Source of the DNA: Bathymodiolus azoricus thioautotrophic gill symbiont
Lineage (GTDB): Bacteria > Pseudomonadota > Gammaproteobacteria > PS1 > Pseudothioglobaceae
DNA: 16,894 bases
Direction of reading: 5' to 3'
Assembly: GCF_001298715.1 (NCBI RefSeq)
Contig: NZ_CDSC02000065.1
Span: 1 to 16,894, forward strand
The first letter of the stretch is position 1; each line of letters begins with the position of its first letter. Below are positions 1 through 6,644 of this stretch, one piece after another. Position numbers and translations under genes: made by a program. The notes under the pieces are model-generated. The model had not been told where the DNA came from, ran no database searches, and saw only the letters and a list, made by a program, of their open reading frames with translations.

Positions 1-158
1 CATTTAAGAGTGTGTTTTGATTTATCTCTAGGTTCAGTAGTTAGCTCTACATGAGAAAATCAGCCAAGTTCCGAAGAAACAAAATGATTGTCTTGTCTTG
101 AAGAGGGCGCAACAATTTATAATGATTAATAATTTAACATAATATAAATTATGCGAAG

Positions 159-1136
159 TTATTCTAGATGTTTGGAGATGATATTAGAGAGTGCTTTAAT
201 ATGGTCTTTACGGTCATTTAATGCCGGTATGTAACTAAAAGTTTTACCACCCGCCTGTATAAAGTAACCCCTGTTTTCTTCGTTAATTTCTTCCAAGGTT
301 TCTAAGCAGTCTGCAGAGAAACCAGGGCAGATGACTTGTATGTGCTCAACACCATCTTGTGCCAGAGATTCTAAACTGAGTTTTGTCTGTGGCTTGATCC
401 ACTCTTCACGACCAAATATTGATTGAAAACACAACTGATAGTCTTTATCTTGTAGATTAAGCGCTTCAGTAAGTAATACACTTGTATTGACGCAATGCTC
501 GTAATAAATATCGCCATTATCTACAAAACGCTGTGGTATACCATGAAATGAGATCATTAACTTATCTGGCTTGCCGTGTTGTTCTTGGTGCTCAATCACT
601 GAGAGGGCTAAAGATTGAATGTAACCTTTGTCCGTATAATAATTATCAATAAAGTCTAGTTTTGGTTTATTATCCCAATTTCCAAGTGCTTTATTAACGG
701 TATCTAGTGTTGATGCTGTTGTGGTATCTGAATATTGTGGGTAAAGTGGTAAAACTACGATTTTCTCGCAACCTTGAGCTTGTAATTTTTCAAGTGCAGA
801 ATCAATCGATGGATTGCCGTAACGCATACCCATTTCAAGTGCCAAATCATCAAATTTATTTGTCAGGATTTTTTCAACACCTTGCGCCTGTAATAGAGTA
901 ATGTTTAATAGTGGTGAGCCCTTGCCAAAACTGTCCCAAATTTTGACATAATTTTGCGCAGATTTTACAGGTCTAATATTTAAAATAACCACATTCAATG
1001 CCAACCACCAGATTAATTTATTTTTTGGCTGAATAACGCGATCATCTGAGAGAAATTCTTTTAAGTATCGTTTTAAAGCAGCCTTTGTTGGTGCATCGGG
1101 TGTTCCAAGATTGGTAAGCAAAATACCAGTTTTCAT
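159..1136 (-). CDS. hemH: Ferrochelatase (protohaem ferro-lyase)
   Basis: This enzyme inserts Fe2+ into protoporphyrin IX, the last step of haem synthesis, in the cytoplasm or at the inner membrane. The 325-residue protein has the normal length of a bacterial ferrochelatase and starts with the family's LLTNLGTPDAP motif. The metal-binding and catalytic histidine is H198 in SFHGIPQRF. The LYPQYS loop lies at 131-136. The C-terminal DCLETLEEI motif at 276-284 carries the conserved glutamate (E279). The ATG at 1136 overlaps the TGA of the upstream thioredoxin gene (ATGA), so translation is probably coupled to that gene. No strong Shine-Dalgarno sequence stands alone; a weak CAGGAG lies inside the thioredoxin 3' end. 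The 158 nt downstream hold no convincing gene or terminator. Identification is very secure. Confidence 0.97.
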   Translation of the reverse strand: MKTGILLTNLGTPDAPTKAALKRYLKEFLSDDRVIQPKNKLIWWLALNVVILNIRPVKSAQNYVKIWDSFGKGSPLLNITLLQAQGVEKILTNKFDDLALEMGMRYGNPSIDSALEKLQAQGCEKIVVLPLYPQYSDTTTASTLDTVNKALGNWDNKPKLDFIDNYYTDKGYIQSLALSVIEHQEQHGKPDKLMISFHGIPQRFVDNGDIYYEHCVNTSVLLTEALNLQDKDYQLCFQSIFGREEWIKPQTKLSLESLAQDGVEHIQVICPGFSADCLETLEEINEENRGYFIQAGGKTFSYIPALNDRKDHIKALSNIISKHLE

Positions 1137-1485
1137 TTAAACTCCTGTAAATTTTTATCAATAAACTCGCGTATAAAATCATGCGTTTGCACAGAGTGAA
1201 AACGCATGACTTCCTTGCCTCGGATAAAGGCAATAACTGTGGGAACCCACGCACTGAAAATTGTCCAGCAATTTTCATATTTTCATCTTCTGCCTCAAGT
1301 TTTGTTAGTGAAAATTCATCGTTATTATACTCTGCTGCAACACTGCTGAGAATAGGCTCTAAAATTCTGCATGGAGTACACCATTGTGCAGAAATATCCA
1401 AAATTACCAGTTGTTTGTGTGATTTTTTAATCACTAATTCTTGGAAAGAATCAATTGAAACTTCAATTGGATAAATGCTAGACAT
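1133..1485 (-). pseudogene. Thioredoxin-like protein with a single-base frameshift
   Basis: This is a thioredoxin-fold thiol-disulfide oxidoreductase whose reading frame is broken once. Residues 1-75 read as a normal thioredoxin, with active site WCTPC at 35-39 (the canonical form is WCGPC) and the VRGFP cis-proline segment. After that the annotated frame turns to non-homologous sequence and runs on to 1042 inside hemH. In the +1 frame the expected continuation TVIAFIRGKEVMRF starts immediately, followed by a typical C-terminal helix ending in LQEFK. It stops with TGA at 1133-1135, overlapping the hemH ATG. Adding one base at about 1240-1248 (runs GGG and CCC) gives 354 nt, or 117 residues, the usual thioredoxin size. 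The cause may be a sequencing or assembly error in a homopolymer, a real inactivating mutation or, less likely, programmed slippage. The intact downstream frame suggests an error or a very recent event. Confidence 0.85.
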
Positions 1486-1508
1486 AAAATATATATTGGG
1501 TAATTAGC

Positions 1509-1537
1509 AAAATAGTTAAAATTTAATTAAAAATCAA
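1509..1537 (-). promoter_or_regulatory. Candidate sigma-70 promoter for thioredoxin-hemH
   Basis: On the minus strand a TTGATT (-35 position, 1532-1537) and a TATTTT (-10 position, 1509-1514) are separated by 17 nt. Transcription would start near 1502, just upstream of the ATG at 1485. Each box matches consensus at four of six bases, and the region is very AT-rich, so this is a weak prediction. Confidence 0.3.
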
Positions 1538-1570
1538 TAACTTAATAGTGTTTATAAGGATTTATTTATT

Positions 1571-1604
1571 GCAACGATTGTTGCCTTAGTCAACTACTGA
1601 CTTA
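1571..1604. repeat. Two adjacent small inverted repeats in the intergenic region
   Basis: The 184-nt gap between the winged-helix gene and the thioredoxin gene contains two short hairpins side by side. The first is GCAAC-4 nt-GTTGC (1571-1584). The second is AGTCA-5 nt-TGACT (1588-1602), with a few further pairs across a bulge. Neither is followed by a clear T run, so they are not convincing intrinsic terminators. They may mark the end of the upstream operon or act as a weak operator or attenuator for thioredoxin-hemH. Confidence 0.3.
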
Positions 1605-1669
1605 ACTTTTATAAAAAAGTACCTTAAATCGTAAATTTAGAGTTTTCTTCAAAAAAAGGACGGAAAGCA

Positions 1670-2251
1670 CTAATTTTTTTGAATTTTGCGAACAAATTTT
1701 CCTGTAAGACGATATTTTTGATTTGGGCTCCTTGGTGAATTTGGAACAGTCAACTCAAAAAAACCGAAATGAATTAATGGATCTAAAACATTTTCTTTGA
1801 ATTTTGATTTGTTGGTTCTTTTTGAAATTTTTCTTAATTCTGAGGCTGTGTTTTCTGACTTGCAATTCTTTAAAATTTTGATTTGTTCTTGGGTGATTTC
1901 TTTGTTATTTTTACTTAGTCCCTTCTTAGTCCCATTACTTGTTTTTATTACTGATATATCAATGTTTTTTGAAAAATTAAAGTATTCTTGTGTCTTGCCA
2001 GTTTTGTTGATATTGTTGCGCTTAAAATCTTTGGCAGATTCACTTAGTTCTTTTAGATTCTTGACTTGTTCTCTGGTGGTTTTTAACTGTTTGTTTTTTG
2101 CTTTAATAGCTTTCAAGGATTCTAATGCTTTATTTTTCCGTGTCTTGTTATTCAATCCCTCGCTTTGAGTGTCGTCAAAACCAAATAAATCGCCATTAAG
2201 GTCGTTTTTAGCTTTATTTACAGGGGGTTTTTTGCCTTTAAGCCACCTCAT
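1670..2251 (-). CDS. Lysine-rich protein with C-terminal winged-helix domain, function unknown
   Basis: This 193-residue protein is not a recognised full-length family. The first 120 residues are hydrophilic and low in complexity, with a probable helical or coiled segment at about 40-75. Lysine makes up 37 of 193 residues. Residues about 122-185 look like the winged-helix module found at the C termini of Fic-family and RecG-like/AlbA-type ATP-binding proteins. The hallmark is the segment LDPLIHFGFFELTVP followed by NSPRSPNQKYRLT, which matches the common pattern 'PL...G.IE.TIPDKPRS..Q.YRLT'. No Fic (HPFxxGNGR) or helicase motif is present, so the domain stands alone here. The ATG lies 6 nt after the aapP stop, which suggests cotranscription with the transporter; the nearest SD-like sequence (GTGAG) is inside the aapP end. 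It may be a DNA-binding protein or the remnant of a larger mobile-type gene. Coding status is likely but not certain. Confidence 0.65.
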   Translation of the reverse strand: MRWLKGKKPPVNKAKNDLNGDLFGFDDTQSEGLNNKTRKNKALESLKAIKAKNKQLKTTREQVKNLKELSESAKDFKRNNINKTGKTQEYFNFSKNIDISVIKTSNGTKKGLSKNNKEITQEQIKILKNCKSENTASELRKISKRTNKSKFKENVLDPLIHFGFFELTVPNSPRSPNQKYRLTGKFVRKIQKN

Positions 2252-2257
2252 AACACT

Positions 2258-2998
2258 TTACTCACTTAGTATTTGCTTTAAAAACAGTTGTAGGCGTTCA
2301 GATTCAGGTTTGTCAAAGAAGGCTTTTGGGTGGTTTTCTTCAATAATTTGCCCTTCATCCATAAAGATAACACGGTCTGCAACCTTCTTAGCAAAACCCA
2401 TTTCATGTGTCACACATAGCATAGTAATGCCTTCTTTGGCTAACTCCACCATAACATCAAGCACTTCTGCAATCATTTCAGGATCAAGTGCAGAAGTCGG
2501 CTCATCAAACAACATAATCTTTGGCGAAGTGCATAATGCTCTCGCAATTGCAACCCGCTGTTGTTGTCCACCACTCAGTTGATTTGGGTACTTCTCAGCT
2601 TGGTCCCTAATGCCAACTCTATCAAGTAACTGCAAGGCTTTATTCCTTGCCACTTGTTTGCTTTTATTGTGTACCCAGATTGGCGCTAAAGTCAAATTAT
2701 CAATAATACTAAGATGTGGAAAAAGGTTAAAGTGCTGAAACACCATGGAGACCTCTGACCTAATCTGTCTAATCTTTTTTATATCATCACTAAGCACAGT
2801 GCCATCAACGGTAATAGAGCCTTCTTGAAACTTTTCTAGAAAGTTAACGCAGCGTATCAATGTGGATTTACCACTGCCTGATGGTCCACAAATAACGACA
2901 ATTTCGCTTTCTTTAACCTTAAAATTAATATTCTTAAGTGCGTGAAACTCGCCGTACCACTTATTCAAGCTGTTAATTTTAATAATATTTGTACTCAT
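2258..2998 (-). CDS. aapP: Polar amino-acid ABC transporter, ATP-binding subunit
   Basis: This is the cytoplasmic ATPase that drives uptake by the importer encoded upstream. The 246-residue protein has every canonical element. Walker A is GPSGSGKST (38-46), the Q-loop is Q88, and the ABC signature is LSGGQQQ (141-147). Walker B is IMLFDEP (161-167), the D-loop is SALDP, and the H-loop histidine is H198. The length and the opening pattern (LNKWYGEFHALKNINF) are typical of the polar amino-acid (PAAT) ATPases GlnQ, HisP, AapP and BztD. It is the fourth gene of an aapJQMP-type operon, 17 nt after aapM, with an AGGCAGG stretch serving as a modest ribosome site. The AapP name rests on the paired large permeases and the binding protein rather than on this subunit alone. 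Confidence 0.95.
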   Translation of the reverse strand: MSTNIIKINSLNKWYGEFHALKNINFKVKESEIVVICGPSGSGKSTLIRCVNFLEKFQEGSITVDGTVLSDDIKKIRQIRSEVSMVFQHFNLFPHLSIIDNLTLAPIWVHNKSKQVARNKALQLLDRVGIRDQAEKYPNQLSGGQQQRVAIARALCTSPKIMLFDEPTSALDPEMIAEVLDVMVELAKEGITMLCVTHEMGFAKKVADRVIFMDEGQIIEENHPKAFFDKPESERLQLFLKQILSE

Positions 2999-3015
2999 AA
3001 CTCTATACCTGCCTT

Positions 3016-4113
3016 TTAGTTTCTGTGATCTGTGCTATATCTAAGCTCTAACACCTTTGAATAACGGCTCATTGAATACAAGATAATCCACATGACAACC
3101 ATAACAAAGACATAACCTTCGGTGCTTCTACCGAGCCAGTTTTCATCGCTACTGGTCAGATGCACCATAGACAAAATATCAAACAAACCAATAATCAATA
3201 GCAAGGTTGTATCTTTAAATAATGCGATAAACGATCCAACAATGTTTGGAATGGATATCTTTAGCGCTTGTGGCAAGATAATTAACCCAGTTTTCTGCAC
3301 AAAACTCAAGCCCATAGCATCTGCTGCTTCGTATTGCCCCTTAGGAATGGCTTGCAAGCCACCGCGGATAACCTCAGCAATATAGACTGATTGAAATAGA
3401 ATAATGCCGATTAAAGCGCGTAGCAACTTGTCCATATCCATGCCTTCGTTAAAAAATAGTGGCAAAACAACGGATGCCATAAATAAGATGGTAATCAGTG
3501 GTACACCACGGATAAACTCAATATACACCACCGATAAGAACCTAATAATAGGCATCTTTGATTGGCGTCCTAATGCTAGTAACACACCCATTGGGAATGA
3601 GGCAACAATACCCACTGTTGCTGCAACGATGGTTAACATTAAACCACCCCATTTATGCGTTTCTATAATTTCTAAGCTTGGTCCCCCATATAGTAGAAAT
3701 GACGCTATTATCGGGTAAATTATGATTAGGGCTGTGACAATTTTTGTCTTGTATTTGTGTTGCTTTAGCAACTTGGCAATCCAAACAAAGGCCAGTGCTA
3801 ATATCACTACCCACTGCGGACGCCAATAGGCTTCTGGTGGGTAAAAACCATAAATAAATAAATCAAGTTTTTCAATAATATAACGCCAACAAGCGCCTTC
3901 TCTACCGCATTGCTCGTTAGTGACTGGTGCAAAAGTTGCATCAAACAATGCCCAATTGGCCACGGTTGGCACGATTAAATAAATGAGATACAGTGCCAGT
4001 AAAGTTAAAACGCTATTAACAGCGTTAGAGAATAGATTTTCCCTTAGCCAGCGAATCACGCCTATTTTTAAATTTGGCACCTTTTTTGATGCTTGTTGTT
4101 TGAATACAGCCAT
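3016..4113 (-). CDS. aapM: General L-amino-acid ABC transporter permease AapM/BztC
   Basis: This is one of two inner-membrane permeases of a broad-specificity L-amino-acid importer. At 365 residues it is much longer than GlnP-type permeases (about 220). It carries the extra N-terminal membrane segments (about 31-56, 99-116, 124-143) and the periplasmic insert typical of AapM/BztC, with a WALFDATF-like stretch after the first helix. The core transport domain begins near 155. The EAA loop that contacts the ATPase is at about 262-281 (EAADAMGLS..., ending in LP), preceded by YIAEVIRGGLQAIPKGQ. Its ATG lies one nucleotide after the aapQ stop (TAG-T-ATG), a sign of tight translational coupling. 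Substrates are inferred from the family; the exact amino-acid range cannot be read from sequence. Confidence 0.93.
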   Translation of the reverse strand: MAVFKQQASKKVPNLKIGVIRWLRENLFSNAVNSVLTLLALYLIYLIVPTVANWALFDATFAPVTNEQCGREGACWRYIIEKLDLFIYGFYPPEAYWRPQWVVILALAFVWIAKLLKQHKYKTKIVTALIIIYPIIASFLLYGGPSLEIIETHKWGGLMLTIVAATVGIVASFPMGVLLALGRQSKMPIIRFLSVVYIEFIRGVPLITILFMASVVLPLFFNEGMDMDKLLRALIGIILFQSVYIAEVIRGGLQAIPKGQYEAADAMGLSFVQKTGLIILPQALKISIPNIVGSFIALFKDTTLLLIIGLFDILSMVHLTSSDENWLGRSTEGYVFVMVVMWIILYSMSRYSKVLELRYSTDHRN

Positions 4114-4114
4114 A

Positions 4115-5287
4115 CTATCGCTCGTTAATACTCATTTTGTGGTTTACAATATTCAAAACCAAGGAAACCACCAAAGATATGGTTAGATAAACCATCATCG
4201 TCATAAAAATAATCTCAAGTGCTTGCCCTACTTGATTAAGTACTGTGCCTGCAAATACACTGACAATCTCAGAATAGCCGATAGCAGCCGCTAATGATGA
4301 ATTCTTAGTCAGATTAAGATATTGGTTAATAATCGGCGGAATAGCTACTTTAAGTGCTTGTGGCAGCACTACCAGCTTCAATGATTGTCTTTGCGTTAAG
4401 CCCATTGCCAATGCCGCCTCCTTTTGTCCTTTAGGTACTGATTCAATGCCAGAACGAATAGCTTCAGCGATATAGGTAGCGGTATAAACACTTAAAGCAA
4501 AGGCTAAAGACAGGAATTCTGGCGATAAACTCATGCCACCTTTAAAATTAAAACCTTTTAGCGTTGGATAGTCAAAGGCCATTGGTGAACCTAGCGCAAA
4601 GTACAACATCATAGGTAAAACAAGCAATAACAACAAGGAATAAGCCAAAGTATTGGTTTTGACCCCTGATTTGTCATGTGCTTTATTAAAGTGGCGTTTA
4701 ACCAGCACTCTTAACACAATGCCCACTACTAAAGCAACAAACACCCAGACAAAGCCTTCCGTTGCAATTGGTTTTGGTAGGTAAATACCGCGTAGATTAA
4801 CAAACACAGAGTCAAATAATTCAAAACTCTGCTTAGGGGATGGAAAACTTACCAGTGCAAGGTTGTACCAAAATAAAATCTGCAATAGAATAGGAATATT
4901 TCTAAACAATTCAATATAGCCCCCTGCTAGTTTAGCAATCAACCAGTTGTTGGATAATCTCGCAATGCCAACGACCAATCCAATAATACTTGCAAAGATA
5001 ATGCTAACTACGGATACGACAATGGTGTTTATTAGCCCAACATAGAAAACTCTAAGGTTACTAGAGGTTGAAGAATAATCTATTAAATGTTCGGCAATAT
5101 CAAAGCCCGACTCCACTCCCAAGAAGTCAAACCCAGTGTGTATGCCTCGACTTTCAATGTTGCTAAGGAGATTGTCAGCTGCGTTGTAAAAGAAATATAC
5201 AACAGCCACTAAGGTAATAACTTGAAATAAAAAAGCCTTTATCTGGTTATTGTAAAGAAATGAAAGAGGTGACTTAATTTTTCCCAT
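4115..5287 (-). CDS. aapQ: General L-amino-acid ABC transporter permease AapQ/BztB
   Basis: This is the partner permease of AapM, an inner-membrane protein of 390 residues, matching the AapQ/BztB size class. The N terminus has one membrane segment (about 17-36), then a soluble stretch with the family's GFDFL sequence near 52-56. The ABC membrane core starts near 84 (LINTIVVSVVS) and includes ELFRNIPILLQILFWY. A family-specific insert with two further hydrophobic segments (about 178-196 and 214-233) splits the core. The EAA loop is EAALAMGLTQRQSLKLVVLP (290-309). The gene lies 69 nt after aapJ, separated from it by a strong hairpin, so it is expected to be expressed at a lower level than the binding protein. 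No obvious Shine-Dalgarno sequence precedes its ATG. Confidence 0.93.
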   Translation of the reverse strand: MGKIKSPLSFLYNNQIKAFLFQVITLVAVVYFFYNAADNLLSNIESRGIHTGFDFLGVESGFDIAEHLIDYSSTSSNLRVFYVGLINTIVVSVVSIIFASIIGLVVGIARLSNNWLIAKLAGGYIELFRNIPILLQILFWYNLALVSFPSPKQSFELFDSVFVNLRGIYLPKPIATEGFVWVFVALVVGIVLRVLVKRHFNKAHDKSGVKTNTLAYSLLLLLVLPMMLYFALGSPMAFDYPTLKGFNFKGGMSLSPEFLSLAFALSVYTATYIAEAIRSGIESVPKGQKEAALAMGLTQRQSLKLVVLPQALKVAIPPIINQYLNLTKNSSLAAAIGYSEIVSVFAGTVLNQVGQALEIIFMTMMVYLTISLVVSLVLNIVNHKMSINER

Positions 5288-5304
5288 ATAGATATAGATT
5301 TATA

Positions 5305-5340
5305 ATAAAAAAGGCAGTCCTGAACGAGTGACTGCCTTTT
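5305..5340 (-). terminator. Intercistronic hairpin/attenuator between aapJ and aapQ
   Basis: A perfect 11-bp inverted repeat, AAAAGGCAGTC and GACTGCCTTTT (arms 5309-5319 and 5330-5340), has a 10-nt loop. Read on the minus strand, it is followed by T residues (CCTTTTTTAT), the layout of an intrinsic terminator. It sits about 16 nt after the aapJ stop and before aapQ. It probably stops most transcripts and also protects the aapJ 3' end, giving more binding protein than permease, as is common in such operons. The plus-strand reading also ends in a short T run, but no plus-strand gene ends here. Confidence 0.7.
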
Positions 5341-5356
5341 AAGGCTGGTTGTTGGT

Positions 5357-6367
5357 TTATCTAAACGGTGGTGAATATAAAATACCACCATCACGCCAAA
5401 GTGCATTAAGCCCTCTAGAGATTTTTAAAGGTGTGTCTTTACCGATATTTCTATCAAAACTTTGTGCATAATTACCCACTTGAGAGATGATATTAAAAGC
5501 CCATTTCTTGTCCAGGCCCAAGTGCTTGTGTAGATTACCAGAACGCCCTAACAGGCGCAAAGCCTCAGGGTTTTTAAACTTGGTATTTACATTATTTGAA
5601 TTAATACCGAACTCTTCAGCGGCAATCATTGTGTTTAACGACCATTTGACGATGTTAAACCATTTGTCATCGCCTTGACGCACCACAGGACCGAGCGGTT
5701 CTTTAGAGATAATATCTTTCAAAATAATAGCAGACGACGGGTCTTTAAGTGTGGTTTTTAAGGCGTATAACTGCGATTGGTCTGAGGTTAATGCATCACA
5801 ACGCCCTGTTGCAAAACCTTTCTTGGATTGTGCTGAGGTATCGGACGGCGATGATTTGTAACTCATTCCGTTTGATATAAAGTAATCTGCTAGCGTTAAT
5901 TCAGTAGTTGTGCCTGCCTGCAAGCAAAAAGTAGCACCATCTAACTCTTTAGCGCTAGTAACCCCCAGTGATTTTTTAACCATAAAACCTTGACCATCAT
6001 AGTAATTAACACCTGCAAAGTTAAACCCTAATGAGGTATCACGCGTGGTTGTCCATGTGGTATTTCTGACAAGTAGGTCAATCTCACCCGATTGTAGTGC
6101 AGTAAAGCGTTCTTTTGCAGTCAATGGTACAAATTTGACCTTATTTGCATCACCTAAAGTAGCCGCTGCTACAGCGCGACATACATCAACATCAAGACCT
6201 TTCCACCTGCCCACAGAGTCTGTGGATGAGAAACCGACCAAGCCAGAAGATACACCACAACTTAGGCTACCTTTGGCTTGAACATCGCCTAATGTGTCTG
6301 CTTGGGCGTAGATCCCACTAGTAAGTACTAACAGTGACAGAATAATATTTTTTGATGTTGTATTCAT
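5357..6367 (-). CDS. aapJ: General L-amino-acid ABC transporter periplasmic binding protein
   Basis: This is the periplasmic solute-binding protein that captures amino acids for AapQMP. The 336-residue product starts with a Sec signal peptide: basic start, hydrophobic core IILSLLVLTSGI, and likely cleavage near residues 21-23 (YAQA). The mature part has the AapJ/BztA hallmarks VQAKGSLSCGVSSGLVGFS near the start and the substrate-pocket segment GRWKGLDVDVCRAVAAA. These are followed by RFTALQSGEIDLLVRNTTWT and the C-terminal GLNALWRDGGILYSPPFR. The length is typical (about 340). It is the first gene of the operon and is divergent from nadE across 277 nt. The ribosome site before ATG is poor. 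The importer suggests that the organism takes up organic nitrogen, a mixotrophic trait if it is a chemolithotroph. Confidence 0.95.
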   Translation of the reverse strand: MNTTSKNIILSLLVLTSGIYAQADTLGDVQAKGSLSCGVSSGLVGFSSTDSVGRWKGLDVDVCRAVAAATLGDANKVKFVPLTAKERFTALQSGEIDLLVRNTTWTTTRDTSLGFNFAGVNYYDGQGFMVKKSLGVTSAKELDGATFCLQAGTTTELTLADYFISNGMSYKSSPSDTSAQSKKGFATGRCDALTSDQSQLYALKTTLKDPSSAIILKDIISKEPLGPVVRQGDDKWFNIVKWSLNTMIAAEEFGINSNNVNTKFKNPEALRLLGRSGNLHKHLGLDKKWAFNIISQVGNYAQSFDRNIGKDTPLKISRGLNALWRDGGILYSPPFR

Positions 6368-6402
6368 ACTATTTAATTTATTGATTAATTAAGCAACTTA
6401 AA

Positions 6403-6433
6403 AGTATACATAAATTCGCTTTGCTATGCGAAT
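6403..6433 (-). promoter_or_regulatory. Candidate aapJ promoter with overlapping dyad
   Basis: On the minus strand a TATACT (-10-like, 6403-6408) lies 36-41 nt upstream of the aapJ ATG. Just upstream of it is an inverted repeat ATTCGC-8 nt-GCGAAT (6414-6419 and 6428-6433), where the -35 region would be. No good -35 box is visible at 16-18 nt, which would fit activator- or repressor-controlled expression. This is a visual prediction only. Confidence 0.3.
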
Positions 6434-6599
6434 CAAATTGCTGAAAAAACCTTGTTTAAGGTGTGGCTTATCATTTTTATACTATTGTCATAAATTAATA
6501 AAATTTAATTTAATATCAATAACTTATGAAGTAATTATGCATATTTTACCACTACTGGTAATTTTTAACTAAATAATCTCTTTTTATGGGAGGTAAAAC

Positions 6600-6626
6600 T
6601 TAACTATAATGCCTAACAATAGTTAA
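6600..6626 (+). promoter_or_regulatory. Candidate nadE promoter -10 with a perfect dyad operator
   Basis: A consensus TATAAT (6605-6610) lies 34 nt before the nadE ATG; the -35 region is poor (TTTTAT near 6582). A perfect 8-bp inverted repeat, TTAACTAT (6600-6607) and ATAGTTAA (6619-6626), with 11 nt between arms, spans the -10 box and the expected start site. The arms are 19 nt apart centre to centre, about two helical turns. This is the geometry expected of an operator for a dimeric helix-turn-helix repressor. Its function is inferred. Confidence 0.45.
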
Positions 6627-6644
6627 AAAATACAACTAAATATT

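Noticed and set aside
1..158. Possible gene start (CAT at 1-3, minus strand), an AT-rich repeat CATAAT/ATTATG at 138-153, and a faint tRNA-like GGTTC near 31
   Set aside because: There is no ribosome site or readable coding sequence for the first, no T run for a terminator, and the cloverleaf arms do not pair.
1181..1474. Plus-strand frame of 97 codons opposite the thioredoxin gene
   Set aside because: It is antisense to a recognisable thioredoxin, has no family resemblance and no ribosome site.
1797..2582. Two plus-strand frames (123 and 137 codons) opposite the winged-helix gene and aapP
   Set aside because: They are shadows of minus-strand genes. The hydrophobic look of the first comes from the complement of lysine-rich codons.
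1670..6367. The transporter cluster plus the orphan protein as a new defence system
   Set aside because: All four transporter subunits are standard amino-acid importer components, and the extra protein has no nuclease, helicase, Fic or ATPase motif.
6546..6561. TTACC-6 nt-GGTAA hairpin followed by T residues in the aapJ-nadE gap
   Set aside because: Only five base pairs, and no gene ends nearby for it to terminate.
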